This document shows, piece by piece, positions 7,940 through 17,487 of a stretch of 64,000 bases of DNA (position 1 is its first letter; every line of letters starts with the position of its first letter). Source of the DNA: Paenibacillus phytohabitans (lineage in GTDB: Bacteria > Bacillota > Bacilli > Paenibacillales > Paenibacillaceae); the NCBI RefSeq assembly GCF_013141775.1, contig NZ_WHOB01000016.1, forward strand, positions 248,001 to 312,000. The letters run 5' to 3'. The notes under the pieces were generated by a model. The model was not told the DNA's origin. It saw only the letters and a list, made by a program, of their open reading frames with translations, and made no database searches. Both the position numbers and the translations under genes were made by a program.

Positions 7940-9478
7940 TCACGCACCAGGCCGGACGGCTTCCGGATTCAGCTCCTGTGTCTGGCGGACCACGGAATGC
8001 TCCACGGCCTCCGGTTCATCAAGCCACCAGTGATGCTCTCCAAGCAATTCATCGGCAGCCCGGGGTCCAAAGGTACCGGCTGGATACAGATGAAGCGGAA
8101 GCGTCCCTTCTGCTGTTGCTTCGATTATAGGCTGAACCCACTGCCAGGACAACTCAACTTCATCCCAATGGGCAAAGAAGGTGGCATCTCCGAGTAAAGC
8201 ATCATAAATCAGGTTCTCATAGGCTTCCGGCAGGTCGGGATTGCCCGACTCATGCTTAATGCTGACCGGCTCGAGCTGTCCGTGCTGGCGCGGATTTTTG
8301 GTATTGAGCGTAAGGGAGATCCCTTCGTTCGGGCCGATATCAATCACCAGCAGGTTAGGGTCCAGGGCAAGCTTGCTTCTGTTCTTATTATGCAAATCAT
8401 TAAACGGCTCTTTGAATTCTATAACAATCCGCGTCGATTTCTCCTTCATGCGTTTGCCGGTACGGATATAGAAAGGCACATCCTTCCAAAGCGGGTCATC
8501 AATCCACAGCTTGGCAGCGATATAAGTCTCATTCTGTGAAGAGGCTTCTATGCCGGGTTCAGCCGTATAAGCGGGAACCTGCTGCCCGCGCAGCTCACCT
8601 GCTGCATACTGGCCGCGCACCACATGCTGCGTCACTTCCTCACGGAGCAATGGACGTACTGAACGGATCACATGGCGCTTCTTGCTGCGGACATCTTCCG
8701 GGGTACTGCCTTTGGGCAATTGCATGGCCATCATCATAAGCAGCTGCAGCATGTGGTTCTGGAACATATCGCGCAGCGCGCCAGCCTTGTCATAATACCC
8801 TGCCCGCTCTTCCACACCGACCGTTTCACTGGCTGTAATCTGTACACTCTCGATATACCGGTTCTGCCACAACGCCCGCAGCACAGGATTGGAGTATTTC
8901 AGCACCTCAAGGTTCTGCACCATCGGTTTGCCGAGGAAGTGGTCAATCCGGAAGATCTCTTCCTCCTTAAAAGCAGCGTTCAGGCTGTCATTAAGCACCC
9001 GTGCCGACTGCAGATCCCGTCCGAACGGTTTCTCGATAATCAGCCGCTTCCATCCCTTCGTGTCACCAAGTCCGCTGGCGTTAATGTTACGGGCAATCTC
9101 ACCGAAGAATTCAGGACCGACGGATAGATAGAACATCCGGTTCTGCGGAAGTCCCAGCTCTTCCTCGCGGCGCTGCACATGGCCCAGCAGCTTCACATAA
9201 TCTTCGGGGCGTCCGACATCAAGCACGCTATATTCAAAAGCCAGCAGGAAATTCTGCAGCTCTGCTGAATCCTCAACCGGACGCCGCGAAAAGGTGCGCA
9301 GTGAATCCAGCACCTGATGCTGGAAGGTTTCATTCGACAGCTCTCTTCTGCCGAGGCCAATGACTGAGAGAGGACCAGAAAGCTTGCCATCCTTGAACAG
9401 GTTATATAGGGCGGGGTATATTTTGCGTTTGGCCAAATCCCCGGTTGCGCCAAATAGTACGAATGATGATGATTCCAC
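7940..9478 (-). CDS. zwf: Glucose-6-phosphate 1-dehydrogenase
   Basis: About 512 residues. It oxidises glucose 6-phosphate to 6-phosphogluconolactone with NAD(P)+. The N-terminal FGATGDLAKRKIYPAL is the nucleotide-binding signature, and RIDHFLGKPMVQN is the substrate-binding and active-site motif with its conserved Asp-His. A GTG start at 9478 is preferred: GGAGG lies 7 nt upstream, while the ATG two codons earlier is almost on top of that ribosome-binding site. It forms a unit with gnd and is divergent from an HxlR regulator (gap about 200 bp). No 6-phosphogluconolactonase gene lies between them. Confidence 0.95.
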   Translation of the reverse strand: MESSSFVLFGATGDLAKRKIYPALYNLFKDGKLSGPLSVIGLGRRELSNETFQHQVLDSLRTFSRRPVEDSAELQNFLLAFEYSVLDVGRPEDYVKLLGHVQRREEELGLPQNRMFYLSVGPEFFGEIARNINASGLGDTKGWKRLIIEKPFGRDLQSARVLNDSLNAAFKEEEIFRIDHFLGKPMVQNLEVLKYSNPVLRALWQNRYIESVQITASETVGVEERAGYYDKAGALRDMFQNHMLQLLMMMAMQLPKGSTPEDVRSKKRHVIRSVRPLLREEVTQHVVRGQYAAGELRGQQVPAYTAEPGIEASSQNETYIAAKLWIDDPLWKDVPFYIRTGKRMKEKSTRIVIEFKEPFNDLHNKNRSKLALDPNLLVIDIGPNEGISLTLNTKNPRQHGQLEPVSIKHESGNPDLPEAYENLIYDALLGDATFFAHWDEVELSWQWVQPIIEATAEGTLPLHLYPAGTFGPRAADELLGEHHWWLDEPEAVEHSVVRQTQELNPEAVRPGA

Positions 9479-9676
9479 TTTCATTCCTCCCGTAATTATC
9501 AAATGTTTATGTGGTTACTTATTATTACTCACAAACTTTATAACACTCATCATACGACTGCAGAATCCATTCGTCAACCTCATTTCGACATTTACGAAAA
9601 GTACTTATTTTCACGCACTTTTCACTATGTTATAGTAAGGTGGATATTAATAATAACTTTATAAGGTGGAATCCGC

Positions 9677-9991
9677 ATGACACAGGAGCTTAAGCCCTTG
9701 CTCGCCAAAGTCGAGCATGTCCATCATATCATCGGCAAGAAGTGGGTGAATCTGATCATCCATGTGTTAATGGAGGGCACCAAACGGTTCAGTGAGCTGC
9801 ATAATATAATCCCCGATTTGAGCAAACGCATGCTCAATGAGCGCCTGAAGGAGCTTGAAGAATGCGGCCTGATCAGCCGCGAGGTCATTCCTGACCGTCC
9901 GGTACGGACGGAATATTCGCTCACTGCCAAGGGGCAGGAGCTGGGCACGGCGCTCCTGCCCGTCGAGGCATGGGCGATGAAGTGGCTGTAA
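9677..9991 (+). CDS. HxlR-family winged-helix transcriptional regulator
   Basis: 104 residues; a single winged-helix domain (about residues 12-100). Characteristic features are KKWVNLIIHVLMEGTKRFSEL, then the recognition-helix region LSKRMLNERLKELEECGLI and the wing VRTEYSLTAKG. HxlR proteins bind as dimers near divergent promoters and often respond to aldehydes or redox. It is divergent from zwf-gnd, so control of these genes is a reasonable inference. AAGGTGG lies 9-10 nt upstream of the ATG. Confidence 0.88.
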   Translation: MTQELKPLLAKVEHVHHIIGKKWVNLIIHVLMEGTKRFSELHNIIPDLSKRMLNERLKELEECGLISREVIPDRPVRTEYSLTAKGQELGTALLPVEAWAMKWL

Positions 9992-10022
9992 TGCCGCTGA
10001 TGCCGCTGCCCTGAACACACTA

Positions 10023-10055
10023 AACAGCAGGCCTCCGGGAAGAAGACCTGCTGTT
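10023..10055. terminator. Convergent terminator between the hxlR-type gene and the MFS gene
   Basis: A 9-bp stem AACAGCAGG/CCTGCTGTT with a 15-nt spacer, lying between two converging genes. Moderately T-rich sequence follows on the plus side. Confidence 0.7.
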
Positions 10056-10090
10056 GTTAGCTTTTATAGTATAAATTAAGCCTCTCAGAA

Positions 10091-11320
10091 TCAGGACACC
10101 AGTGTCTTCTCTCCGTCTGCTCCGCTGCCTGCCCGTACATACTTAGTGTTGAAATAGAGCAGTACGATATTGGATCCCAGCAGCGAGGCGGCCGCCAAGT
10201 ACCAGATGAAGGCATACCCGAGATTCTTGGCCATGATCCCCAGGATCAGTGTAATCAGGAAACCGGCGAGTGATTTGAGCGCTGACAGTCCGGAGGAGAA
10301 GGTCGCCCGCTTGGCCCGGGGAATGAAATCCTGTATCCAGACACCTGAAGAAGACATATCCATCCCGAGCCCGAATTCAAACAGCACCAGACCGGCAATA
10401 AATACAGCCTTATGGGGAAACAATCCAACCAGCAGCAGTCCGAGTGCAGAGATTACAGTTCCGCAGACGATGATCCGGACGGCAGCAACCTCTTTTTTAG
10501 CCAGATAGGAGACCAGGAAGCTCGATACACTAATTACTCCCATGAACAGAATCAGCAGGAGCCCGAGCGCACTGACCGGAAAGTCCAGCTCATTCACCCC
10601 ATATACCTGCCAGGACAACAAAAAGGCCAGCAAGGCGGTATGTGTCAGGATGCTGCGCAGAAGGATAAACCGCATCTCTGTGCTGCGGGCGAAATCGGCC
10701 GAGCTGGCATAGATCTCCCGGAGGATGCTGCTCTGCGTTCTGCTTCCGTAGTTGTCGCTGAAGCTGAGCCAGGTATATACGCCGAGTCCTACCGCCAGCA
10801 CGCCGGCAATGGCTACCGGAAGAACATAATGAATATTGCTGCTCACCGTACCCAGCAATGCGCCGACGATGGCAAACGCCGAGACAAACCCGCTGATGCG
10901 GGGCAGGGCAATTTTTTTATAATCCGGCATTCCCAGCTCTTCCAGCTGATCAATGTACCACGCCTGGGGAGAATCCGAGATCATCGATACGCCCAGAGAC
11001 ATCACTATGGAGGCGAGGATGAATAAGGCGAGACCCTCAGCAGCGGCAAAAAACCAAAGTCCCGCTCCCCACACTATGAACCCGGCCGCCGTCATGCGCT
11101 TTCTCCCATAGATGTCGGACAGATTCCCGCTCGGGTAATCAAAGACGGCCATGGACAGTGAAGAAACGGCAAACACGATGCTGATCTGAAAGGCATCCAC
11201 GCCGCGCAAGCTCATCAAAATGATAAAAACCGAGCCATAGAGCTTATCAGCCACATTATACCCCGACAATATGACGCCCAGAAATACACTGTATTTCCGT
11301 TGAAGCTGATTGTTCTCCAC
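10091..11320 (-). CDS. MFS transporter
   Basis: 409 residues with about twelve hydrophobic segments, so an integral membrane secondary transporter. The loop between segments 2 and 3 reads SGNLSDIYGRKRM, the MFS signature motif (G-x-x-D-x-x-G-R-K/R). The substrate is unknown; the sequence does not point to a named subfamily. It is a single gene with its own upstream gap and a shared terminator downstream. Drug or metabolite export would be the usual guess. Confidence 0.85.
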   Translation of the reverse strand: MENNQLQRKYSVFLGVILSGYNVADKLYGSVFIILMSLRGVDAFQISIVFAVSSLSMAVFDYPSGNLSDIYGRKRMTAAGFIVWGAGLWFFAAAEGLALFILASIVMSLGVSMISDSPQAWYIDQLEELGMPDYKKIALPRISGFVSAFAIVGALLGTVSSNIHYVLPVAIAGVLAVGLGVYTWLSFSDNYGSRTQSSILREIYASSADFARSTEMRFILLRSILTHTALLAFLLSWQVYGVNELDFPVSALGLLLILFMGVISVSSFLVSYLAKKEVAAVRIIVCGTVISALGLLLVGLFPHKAVFIAGLVLFEFGLGMDMSSSGVWIQDFIPRAKRATFSSGLSALKSLAGFLITLILGIMAKNLGYAFIWYLAAASLLGSNIVLLYFNTKYVRAGSGADGEKTLVS

Positions 11321-11454
11321 TTTGCATCCCGCCTTTCACCCCGCTGATATTCCAGCCCGAGTTAATTATTGGGATTATATTATATTTGTTTCCTTTTCAA
11401 AGTGAATTATTGCACAGCTGGGCGGCACTCTCATCCGGCTCCCGGGTCAACGGG

Positions 11455-11685
11455 TTAGAACCATGAAGCCACGAGATCATTGATCGGCTTGTAAATGACC
11501 ATGATGAGCAGCAGCGGGCTTGGAACCGGAATCCGCAGCAGTGTGCACACCGTCGCCGCCATTCCGCCAATCCAGAGTACACCGTAAACCATAAGATCAC
11601 GCCGCTTAGACCTGCCCTTCAGTGAAGGCAAATCTGCTGCAATACAGACTGCGGCTATAATGACAAACATTAGTACCAGCAACAT
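11455..11685 (-). CDS. Small two-helix membrane protein, candidate germinant-receptor D subunit
   Basis: 76 residues with two hydrophobic segments (about 1-20 and 32-68), separated by a basic loop KGRSKRRD. It begins 6 nt after the stop codon of the GerC-type lipoprotein on the same strand, so it is almost certainly part of that operon. Small (about 75-residue) two-helix D proteins are known to accompany GerA-type receptors in Bacillus. Length, topology and position fit that group, but I cannot confirm homology from sequence alone. Confidence 0.7.
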   Translation of the reverse strand: MLLVLMFVIIAAVCIAADLPSLKGRSKRRDLMVYGVLWIGGMAATVCTLLRIPVPSPLLLIMVIYKPINDLVASWF

Positions 11686-11691
11686 TCAGGC

Positions 11692-12912
11692 TCACTCCTT
11701 GATATCGTCAAGAAAAGAATTGTCTATCGTACCAATCCGGTTGATTGTCACACTGGCATCGTAATGAATGGTCATTGCTTGGAGATAGCCTTCCTTATTC
11801 TGCTCCTGCAGCTTGGCCCAAACTCGGGGGTGGGACCGGTAAATGGATTGGCCGAAGCCAAAAATATCAACATTAAACCGTTCTTTCATGTTCTCAACCG
11901 ATTGCTTCATCCGGGCAACAATGCGCTCCTCCGTCTCCTCCTCCAGATATTTAATCTTGCTCTCCGTATCCAGCTTATCTGATCCCTCCACTTCCTCCAC
12001 ATTGCATACAGCCTCCACATTCAGATAAATATGCGGTTCGCCGCCGATAATTTTCACTTTCCGTCTGGTTGTAGACGACAGCCCCTCAACGATGACCAGG
12101 CTTCCGTTATCTTTGATGTGTCCAGTATTTTTAGTTACGCTATCAATGACATAATTGTAACCAACCGTTTCATTTTCATCCATCCAGCCGATCAGCTTAT
12201 CCTTTTTGAATACGGCTACACTATCATAATGCAGTCTTGCTTTTGGTGAAGTCCGCTCAATATTGCCTTTCTCCCCGCCTGCCTCAGGATCTCCCTGCAC
12301 CTCTACTCCGGTCAATACCGGATTCACCCCTTCATAGAGCAAATCCTCAATAAACTTATCAAGCGTGACCGCGACTGTCTTGGACGATATTTTGTAGGAT
12401 TTGTCGAGGGCGTTGAATAATTTATTCGCGGGCAGCCTGTCCAGCGGGGTAAGGACCTTTAGAATATTCTCTGCAGTCGTCTTATGTGCCACCATTACGT
12501 AGAAGTCCATCCGCGGCTCGCGGCTTCTTTTGAGCACATCCAGTGTTTCACCAACCCCCTCACGCGCCAGCTCTTCTCCGATAACGAGTACACGGATATG
12601 CCCCAGATAAGGCGAACGCGAACTGACCAGATTGAACTTGCGGAGCGATTCATAGATCGTCGGCACTGTAAAATTATAAGTAACAACGGGAACCCCGCCC
12701 GCCCCTGAACCCCCGGCCCCCTGTGAAGTAATCGAGGAAGGAATGACGACCTGCATGGATACCTTGTAGCCCGACTCGGCTTTATCCAGCCCCAGAGCCA
12801 GCACAAAAGCCAGTTCATTTAACTCCTTCCGTTCCCAGCAGCCGCTGAGCAGCATGGGAAGCAGCAACAGGGGAATACATGCGGTCAAGGCTTTCCTGAT
12901 TCTTGTATACAT
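11692..12912 (-). CDS. Ger(x)C-family spore germination lipoprotein (receptor C subunit)
   Basis: 406 residues. The N-terminus is a lipoprotein signal ending in the lipobox LLSGC, so the mature protein would be anchored by a lipidated Cys followed by WERKELNELAFVLALG, a hallmark of GerAC-type proteins. The C-terminal half matches the family end (YLQAMTIHYDASVTINRIG). It follows the A subunit with a 2-nt gap, implying translational coupling. It acts at the inner membrane of the dormant spore with the A and B subunits in nutrient sensing. The germinant is not predictable. Confidence 0.92.
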   Translation of the reverse strand: MYTRIRKALTACIPLLLLPMLLSGCWERKELNELAFVLALGLDKAESGYKVSMQVVIPSSITSQGAGGSGAGGVPVVTYNFTVPTIYESLRKFNLVSSRSPYLGHIRVLVIGEELAREGVGETLDVLKRSREPRMDFYVMVAHKTTAENILKVLTPLDRLPANKLFNALDKSYKISSKTVAVTLDKFIEDLLYEGVNPVLTGVEVQGDPEAGGEKGNIERTSPKARLHYDSVAVFKKDKLIGWMDENETVGYNYVIDSVTKNTGHIKDNGSLVIVEGLSSTTRRKVKIIGGEPHIYLNVEAVCNVEEVEGSDKLDTESKIKYLEEETEERIVARMKQSVENMKERFNVDIFGFGQSIYRSHPRVWAKLQEQNKEGYLQAMTIHYDASVTINRIGTIDNSFLDDIKE

Positions 12913-12914
12913 CT

Positions 12915-14423
12915 TTAAGGTTCCTCACGTTTGGAAGTGTTCATCCGCTGCAGATTCTGCGTTTTATTCTCCATCGGTCTTGTCTTCAACAGCGGCCAGG
13001 GAAGCCTGAAGATGGAATCCTTAAGGTCTGCCGCCCTGAACGGGCCAATCGGACTCATGTAAGGAACGCCGAAGGAACGCAGGCTGACGAGATGCAGCAC
13101 CAGCAGGAACACTCCGCACAAGATTCCGTACAGCCCCATGAACCCGGCGAGTCCAATCAGGGCAAACCGGATAATTCTCGCGGCAATGGCCATCCCTGCT
13201 TCAGGAATGACAAAGCTTGAGATCGCTGTGATCGACACAATGATAACCATCGCCGAGGAGATGAACCCTGCCGCAACCGCTGCTTGCCCGATGACCAGCG
13301 TACCGACGATAGATACGGCCTGACCGACGTTCTTGGGAATTCTCACCCCTGCTTCGCGCAGGATTTCATAGGTAAATTCCATCAGCAGCGCCTCGATAAA
13401 AGCCGGAAACGGCACTGTTTCCCGCTGGGCCGCAAGACTGATTACCAGATTGGTCGGGATCATCTCCTGATGATAGGTGGTAATGGCTACATAGAACGCA
13501 GGCGCAAACAAGGTAATGAAGAAGGCCAGGAACCGTACACACCGCAGCAGTGTGGAGATATCCGCCCGCTGATAGTAATCTTCCGCCGACTGAAAAAACG
13601 ATACAAAAATCGTAGGCGCCAGCAATACAAAAGGCGTCCCGTCGACCAGAATCGCCACCTTCCCCTCCAGTATCCCCGCAGCAATGGTGTCGGGACGGTC
13701 ACTGTTATAAATCGTGGGAAAAGGGGTCGCCGCCGTATCCTGAATGAACTCTTCAATATAACCGCTCTCCAGGATACTGTCCGTATCTATGCTGTTCAGG
13801 CGCCGTTTAACCTCCTGCACCAGTTCTTCATTCGCGATGTGGCTGAGATACATAATCGAGACACTCGTCTGGGTCACGCGGCCGATCTGGATCGTCTCCA
13901 GCCACAGCTGGCTGTCTTTGATTTTGCGGCGGATTAAAGCAGTGTTCGTTCTGAGATTCTCCGTGAAGCCTTCCATGGGTCCCCGGACCACAGACTGCGA
14001 GCTTGGCTCACTGACGCTGCGGTCCTCCCAGCCGGGCAGTCCGATCCGCAGCGCTGAAGCGCTCCCCTCCACCATGAGCATCACATTCCCGGATAACAAA
14101 TCGTGAACGAAATGCTTATAGTCATGGATCACAGTAAGATCGCCGGCCATAAGCACGCGTTTTCTCAGCATTTCTATTTTGCCGTCAGGAGCCAGTTCTT
14201 CCAGCAGACCGGAAACCCGCCCCTCCTGGAGCGAGTACAGAATTGAGTTATGCAGCAGCTGTGTATCTATCAGACCATCGATATAGAAAATAGCAAGCTC
14301 CGTACGTTCCCCCAGCTGCAGCCGTTTGCGCACCAGATCTGAGCTCTGCCCAAGCAGCTTGTACAAGTGATCATCATTGTCTTCCAGCCGGCAGGATAAC
14401 TCACCGTTAACCGCATCTTTCAA
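12915..14423 (-). CDS. GerA-family spore germination protein (receptor A subunit)
   Basis: 502 residues. A large hydrophilic N-terminal region (about 1-280) precedes a C-terminal membrane domain of several helices (about 285-440), the normal GerAA layout. Recognisable family segments include AIFYIDGLID and the conserved EALLMEFTYEILREAGVRIP. The start is TTG at 14423 with GGAGG 9 nt upstream. First gene of an A-C-D unit; the B subunit is encoded divergently. Expression in the forespore is expected, and a sigma-G-like promoter is visible upstream. Confidence 0.93.
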   Translation of the reverse strand: MKDAVNGELSCRLEDNDDHLYKLLGQSSDLVRKRLQLGERTELAIFYIDGLIDTQLLHNSILYSLQEGRVSGLLEELAPDGKIEMLRKRVLMAGDLTVIHDYKHFVHDLLSGNVMLMVEGSASALRIGLPGWEDRSVSEPSSQSVVRGPMEGFTENLRTNTALIRRKIKDSQLWLETIQIGRVTQTSVSIMYLSHIANEELVQEVKRRLNSIDTDSILESGYIEEFIQDTAATPFPTIYNSDRPDTIAAGILEGKVAILVDGTPFVLLAPTIFVSFFQSAEDYYQRADISTLLRCVRFLAFFITLFAPAFYVAITTYHQEMIPTNLVISLAAQRETVPFPAFIEALLMEFTYEILREAGVRIPKNVGQAVSIVGTLVIGQAAVAAGFISSAMVIIVSITAISSFVIPEAGMAIAARIIRFALIGLAGFMGLYGILCGVFLLVLHLVSLRSFGVPYMSPIGPFRAADLKDSIFRLPWPLLKTRPMENKTQNLQRMNTSKREEP

Positions 14424-14462
14424 TTTCGTTCCCCTCCACTTCCCTATCCATTCACTCTGTTG

Positions 14463-14493
14463 TAGTTTGGTAGCACCGCTTGATAATTATTCC
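14463..14493 (-). promoter_or_regulatory. Sigma-G-like promoter of the germination operon
   Basis: On the minus strand GGAATA (14493-14488) and CAAACTA (14469-14463) are separated by 18 nt. This is close to the forespore sigma-G pattern (TGAATA, 17-18 nt, CATACTA). It lies about 40 bp upstream of the A-subunit start. GerA operons are known sigma-G targets. Confidence 0.45.
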
Positions 14494-14606
14494 TGAATCG
14501 TTGCCAGCGCTTGAAACACATAATTCTGGAAGGAGATGCCATACTAAGATGGTTTCCGGGAAGATATAACCTGCGGGCTATAGTAAGGTGTAAATGGAGG
14601 ATAGAC

Positions 14607-15707
14607 ATGAGTATTGAAAAAGATCGGATCAGTACGGCGCAGATGGTAATCCTCGGACTTTTCACTTTTATAGGGGATATGGCCCTGGTCTACCCGGCAG
14701 CCATGACATCTGTAGCTCATCAGGATGCCTGGATTGCTGCCCTGATCAGTATTCCGCCGGGAATCGCATTGGTCTTCCTGTTCGTCACTGTTGCGAATAT
14801 TAATCCGGACAAAAACATTATTGAACTCAGCCAGCAGATTCTGGGGAAGTGGATTGGCAGTGCGGTAGGCGTATATTATTTGTTCTTCTTCATCATCGCA
14901 GCCTCTACCTATGTCAGAGAGATCGAGGACTTCATGTGTACTCAGATCTATGAGGGAACTCCGGGCGGTGTCATCCGGTTCATGAGTATTGTTATACTTG
15001 TCTACGGGCTGCGTCTGGGCCTTGAGACGGTCGGCAGAGCGGCTCAGGTGTTTTTTCCGCTGTTCGCTTTATTCCTCGTTTGCCTGATGGTGCTCTTATT
15101 TCCGCAGGTCCAGCTGGAGCGAATCCAGCCCATCCTGAATACGCCTTTTCCGGATATGCTGCATGCCGTCTTGTTCGGTGTGTTTTATCCGTTTGGGGAA
15201 ATATGTGTATTTTTCATGGTCTATCCCTACACCCGAAAGAGCCGTAAGATCAACCGGGATATCTTCCTGGCCCTCATCCTTGGAGCGCTGGGTCTGAATC
15301 TGATTCTGTTCCTCTCTTTGACCGTTCTCGGCGTCTATTTCTCAGAGCATAATTTCTATGCAGCCTATATCCTGGCCCAAAAGATTAATATAGCCAACTT
15401 TCTGCAGCGTCTTGAAGCACTGATGGCCACGGCCTGGATTATCACAACCTATTTCAAAACAGCACTCTACTTCTATGCCTTCGTTCTCGGAACCGCCCAG
15501 CTATTCAAATTAAAAAGCCACCGGCCGCTGATCTTCCCTGTGGCCTTCCTGATCTACGGACTCTCCCAGCTTATCGCCAAGAACATAATATTCTATGTAA
15601 AAGAGATCCCGGACTACTGGGTAGACTGGGATCTCACGCTTTCGCTCGTACTGCCGCTGATTATGCTGATTGTATATAAAGTGAGACAGCGTACGGCTGC
15701 TTCTTAA
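14607..15707 (+). CDS. GerAB/Spore_permease-family germination protein (receptor B subunit)
   Basis: 366 residues with about ten hydrophobic segments, the APC-superfamily fold of GerAB-type subunits, which hold the germinant-binding pocket in the spore inner membrane. The start at 14607 has GGAGG 6 nt upstream; longer in-frame starts lack a ribosome-binding site. The family opening is present: ISTAQMVILGLFTFIGDM. It is transcribed away from the A-C-D genes, which is unusual because A, B and C are normally one operon. The start codons are about 180 bp apart, so a shared divergent promoter region is likely. Confidence 0.9.
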   Translation: MSIEKDRISTAQMVILGLFTFIGDMALVYPAAMTSVAHQDAWIAALISIPPGIALVFLFVTVANINPDKNIIELSQQILGKWIGSAVGVYYLFFFIIAASTYVREIEDFMCTQIYEGTPGGVIRFMSIVILVYGLRLGLETVGRAAQVFFPLFALFLVCLMVLLFPQVQLERIQPILNTPFPDMLHAVLFGVFYPFGEICVFFMVYPYTRKSRKINRDIFLALILGALGLNLILFLSLTVLGVYFSEHNFYAAYILAQKINIANFLQRLEALMATAWIITTYFKTALYFYAFVLGTAQLFKLKSHRPLIFPVAFLIYGLSQLIAKNIIFYVKEIPDYWVDWDLTLSLVLPLIMLIVYKVRQRTAAS

Positions 15708-15716
15708 GCTGTATAG

Positions 15717-17324
15717 CTATAGGCTATGCCCGCCTGAGAAGTCCAGGCCTGTATACTCGAAGTAGTCAAAATACGCCGCCTTCGCCTGCTGGTCCAGATC
15801 CTGGGCGCAGATCCCGGCATAAGAGCCGGTGAAGCCCAGCTTGCCGCCATGCTCATCCGAGAGGGTGCCGAAGTCAAGCGGCGTACACATCGCCGTCCAG
15901 GCCTCCCCATCCGGTGAAGCGTAGAACATAATATCTCTGCCGCTAATCTCTGCCTTCAAATAGTAACGCTCCCAGTCCTTCACCGAAATCTGCATGGAGG
16001 ATATTTCCCCATATTTGCCGGCCTGACACATTACGACGCCTAAAGCTACCCCTCTGAGTTCATCCGCCGTTACGCGCAGATAATAGTAATCCTTGTCATC
16101 ATAGTAGAGCACCAGTCCGGCCATCTGCATGAAGCTGTCCGGCTTGAATTCCAGGCAGGTAGTTACGGTGCAGGCAAAATGCTGAATCGGCCTCCCGATC
16201 AGACTCTGGTCAAACAGCGACGCCAGGGATTCCCGGCCGCGCAGCCGCAAGAAGCCGGGACGCTCCCGGAGGCTTACCCACGATTCATCGAACGGCACGC
16301 GCAGACTCTGGTAAGGATAACCCAGCACGGGGCCGTCAAAATCATCGCGCTCCGGCAAGGCATCGAACGGGTGCGGGGGAAGCTCCGGCGCTTCGGTCCG
16401 CAGGGCCGGCAGCTTCCCGCCATGCGCCAGGCGCAGCCAGCCGTCTTCTGTCCAGACGCAGCGCTGGATAGCCGTCTCCCGGCCCAGCGGATTCAGCTTG
16501 CCCGTTCCCGGGATCGGGCGGGTACACAGATGAGCCATATACCATTCCCCGGACTGCGTCTCCACCAGTGAGCCGTGCCCTGCCTGCTGGAAGGCATAGG
16601 TCAGATCATGAGCCGTAGTCATGACCGGATAATCCGGATCGGTCTCATAAGGTCCGGTTAGGCTGCGGCTGCGGGCCATCGTGACCATATGATTCACTCC
16701 GGTGCCCCCTTCAGCAACCAGCAGATAATAGTAATCTCCGCGCTTGTACAATTGCGGGCCTTCCGTTACCCCTGTTGGAGTCCCTTTGTATATTTCATGA
16801 ATAAGGCCGGTCAGCCTGCCGCTCTCAGGGTCATACTCCTGCATCACGATGCCGGAGAAATTGCTGTGATTCTGCCGGAAATCCCAGCGCATATTCAGCA
16901 GCCACTTGCGCCCGTCACTGTCATGAAACAGGAATGGGTCGAATCCGCTGCCGTTCAGCCGCACCGGCGGGCTCCAGGGCCCTTCAAGACTGGTAGCCGT
17001 AATCAGGTAGTTATGCAGATCCTTATACACACTGGAGCGGGACTTCACATCCGTAAACAGCAGGTAATACAAGCCGTTGTCATAGGATAATGCCGGCGCC
17101 CAGATGGAGCCGGAGCTTCCGTTGCCGCGCAGGTCCACCTGAGACGTCTCGGTCAGCACACGGGTGAGCGTATGCCAGTGCACCAGATCACGGGAATGAT
17201 GAATCTCTACACCAGGAAACCATTCGAAGGTTGAGGTTGCGATATAATAATCATCGCCCACCCTGAGGAAAGACGGATCGGGATGAAAGCCGGTCAGCAC
17301 CGGATTGACAATGGTTGGAGCCAT
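15717..17324 (-). CDS. xynB: GH43 beta-xylosidase (or bifunctional alpha-L-arabinofuranosidase)
   Basis: 535 residues without a signal peptide, so cytoplasmic. The five-bladed propeller carries the GH43 triad: Asp16 (FHPDPS), Asp129 (GFDPFLF) and Glu188 (VTEGPQLY). This spacing matches the well-studied two-domain beta-xylosidases. The C-terminal half (from about 330) is the beta-sandwich found in that subfamily and helps close the active site. It removes xylose from the non-reducing ends of xylo-oligosaccharides; arabinosidase side activity is common. It is divergent from an AraC regulator, and its 3' end meets that of the germination B gene with a 10-bp gap. Confidence 0.93.
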   Translation of the reverse strand: MAPTIVNPVLTGFHPDPSFLRVGDDYYIATSTFEWFPGVEIHHSRDLVHWHTLTRVLTETSQVDLRGNGSSGSIWAPALSYDNGLYYLLFTDVKSRSSVYKDLHNYLITATSLEGPWSPPVRLNGSGFDPFLFHDSDGRKWLLNMRWDFRQNHSNFSGIVMQEYDPESGRLTGLIHEIYKGTPTGVTEGPQLYKRGDYYYLLVAEGGTGVNHMVTMARSRSLTGPYETDPDYPVMTTAHDLTYAFQQAGHGSLVETQSGEWYMAHLCTRPIPGTGKLNPLGRETAIQRCVWTEDGWLRLAHGGKLPALRTEAPELPPHPFDALPERDDFDGPVLGYPYQSLRVPFDESWVSLRERPGFLRLRGRESLASLFDQSLIGRPIQHFACTVTTCLEFKPDSFMQMAGLVLYYDDKDYYYLRVTADELRGVALGVVMCQAGKYGEISSMQISVKDWERYYLKAEISGRDIMFYASPDGEAWTAMCTPLDFGTLSDEHGGKLGFTGSYAGICAQDLDQQAKAAYFDYFEYTGLDFSGGHSL

Positions 17325-17425
17325 AAATGTTACCCCCTGGTTAATGTAAGTTACAGGTTGGACTGTACCGATTGGATTCTTTAGAAGAATCCCCGTTTTT
17401 ATTGTAGCGCCTGAGAGAACCGAAA

Positions 17426-17443
17426 GTTATAATGGGTTATAAT
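17426..17443. repeat. Direct repeat GTTATAAT x2 in the xynB/araC-type intergenic region
   Basis: Two GTTATAAT copies start 10 bp apart (17426 and 17436), one helical turn, in the 163-bp gap between the divergent GH43 and AraC genes. It may be an AraC-type operator, or simply overlapping -10 elements. Confidence 0.35.
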
Positions 17444-17487
17444 AAAATGTTTGTATTTTGTCATGTTGGAGGCGTTAGCAAAGCGTT

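Noticed and set aside
11397..11600. Alternative minus-strand frame overlapping the small D-like gene
   Set aside because: The other frame (11455-11685) has two clean hydrophobic segments and follows the lipoprotein gene at 6 nt; this one does not.
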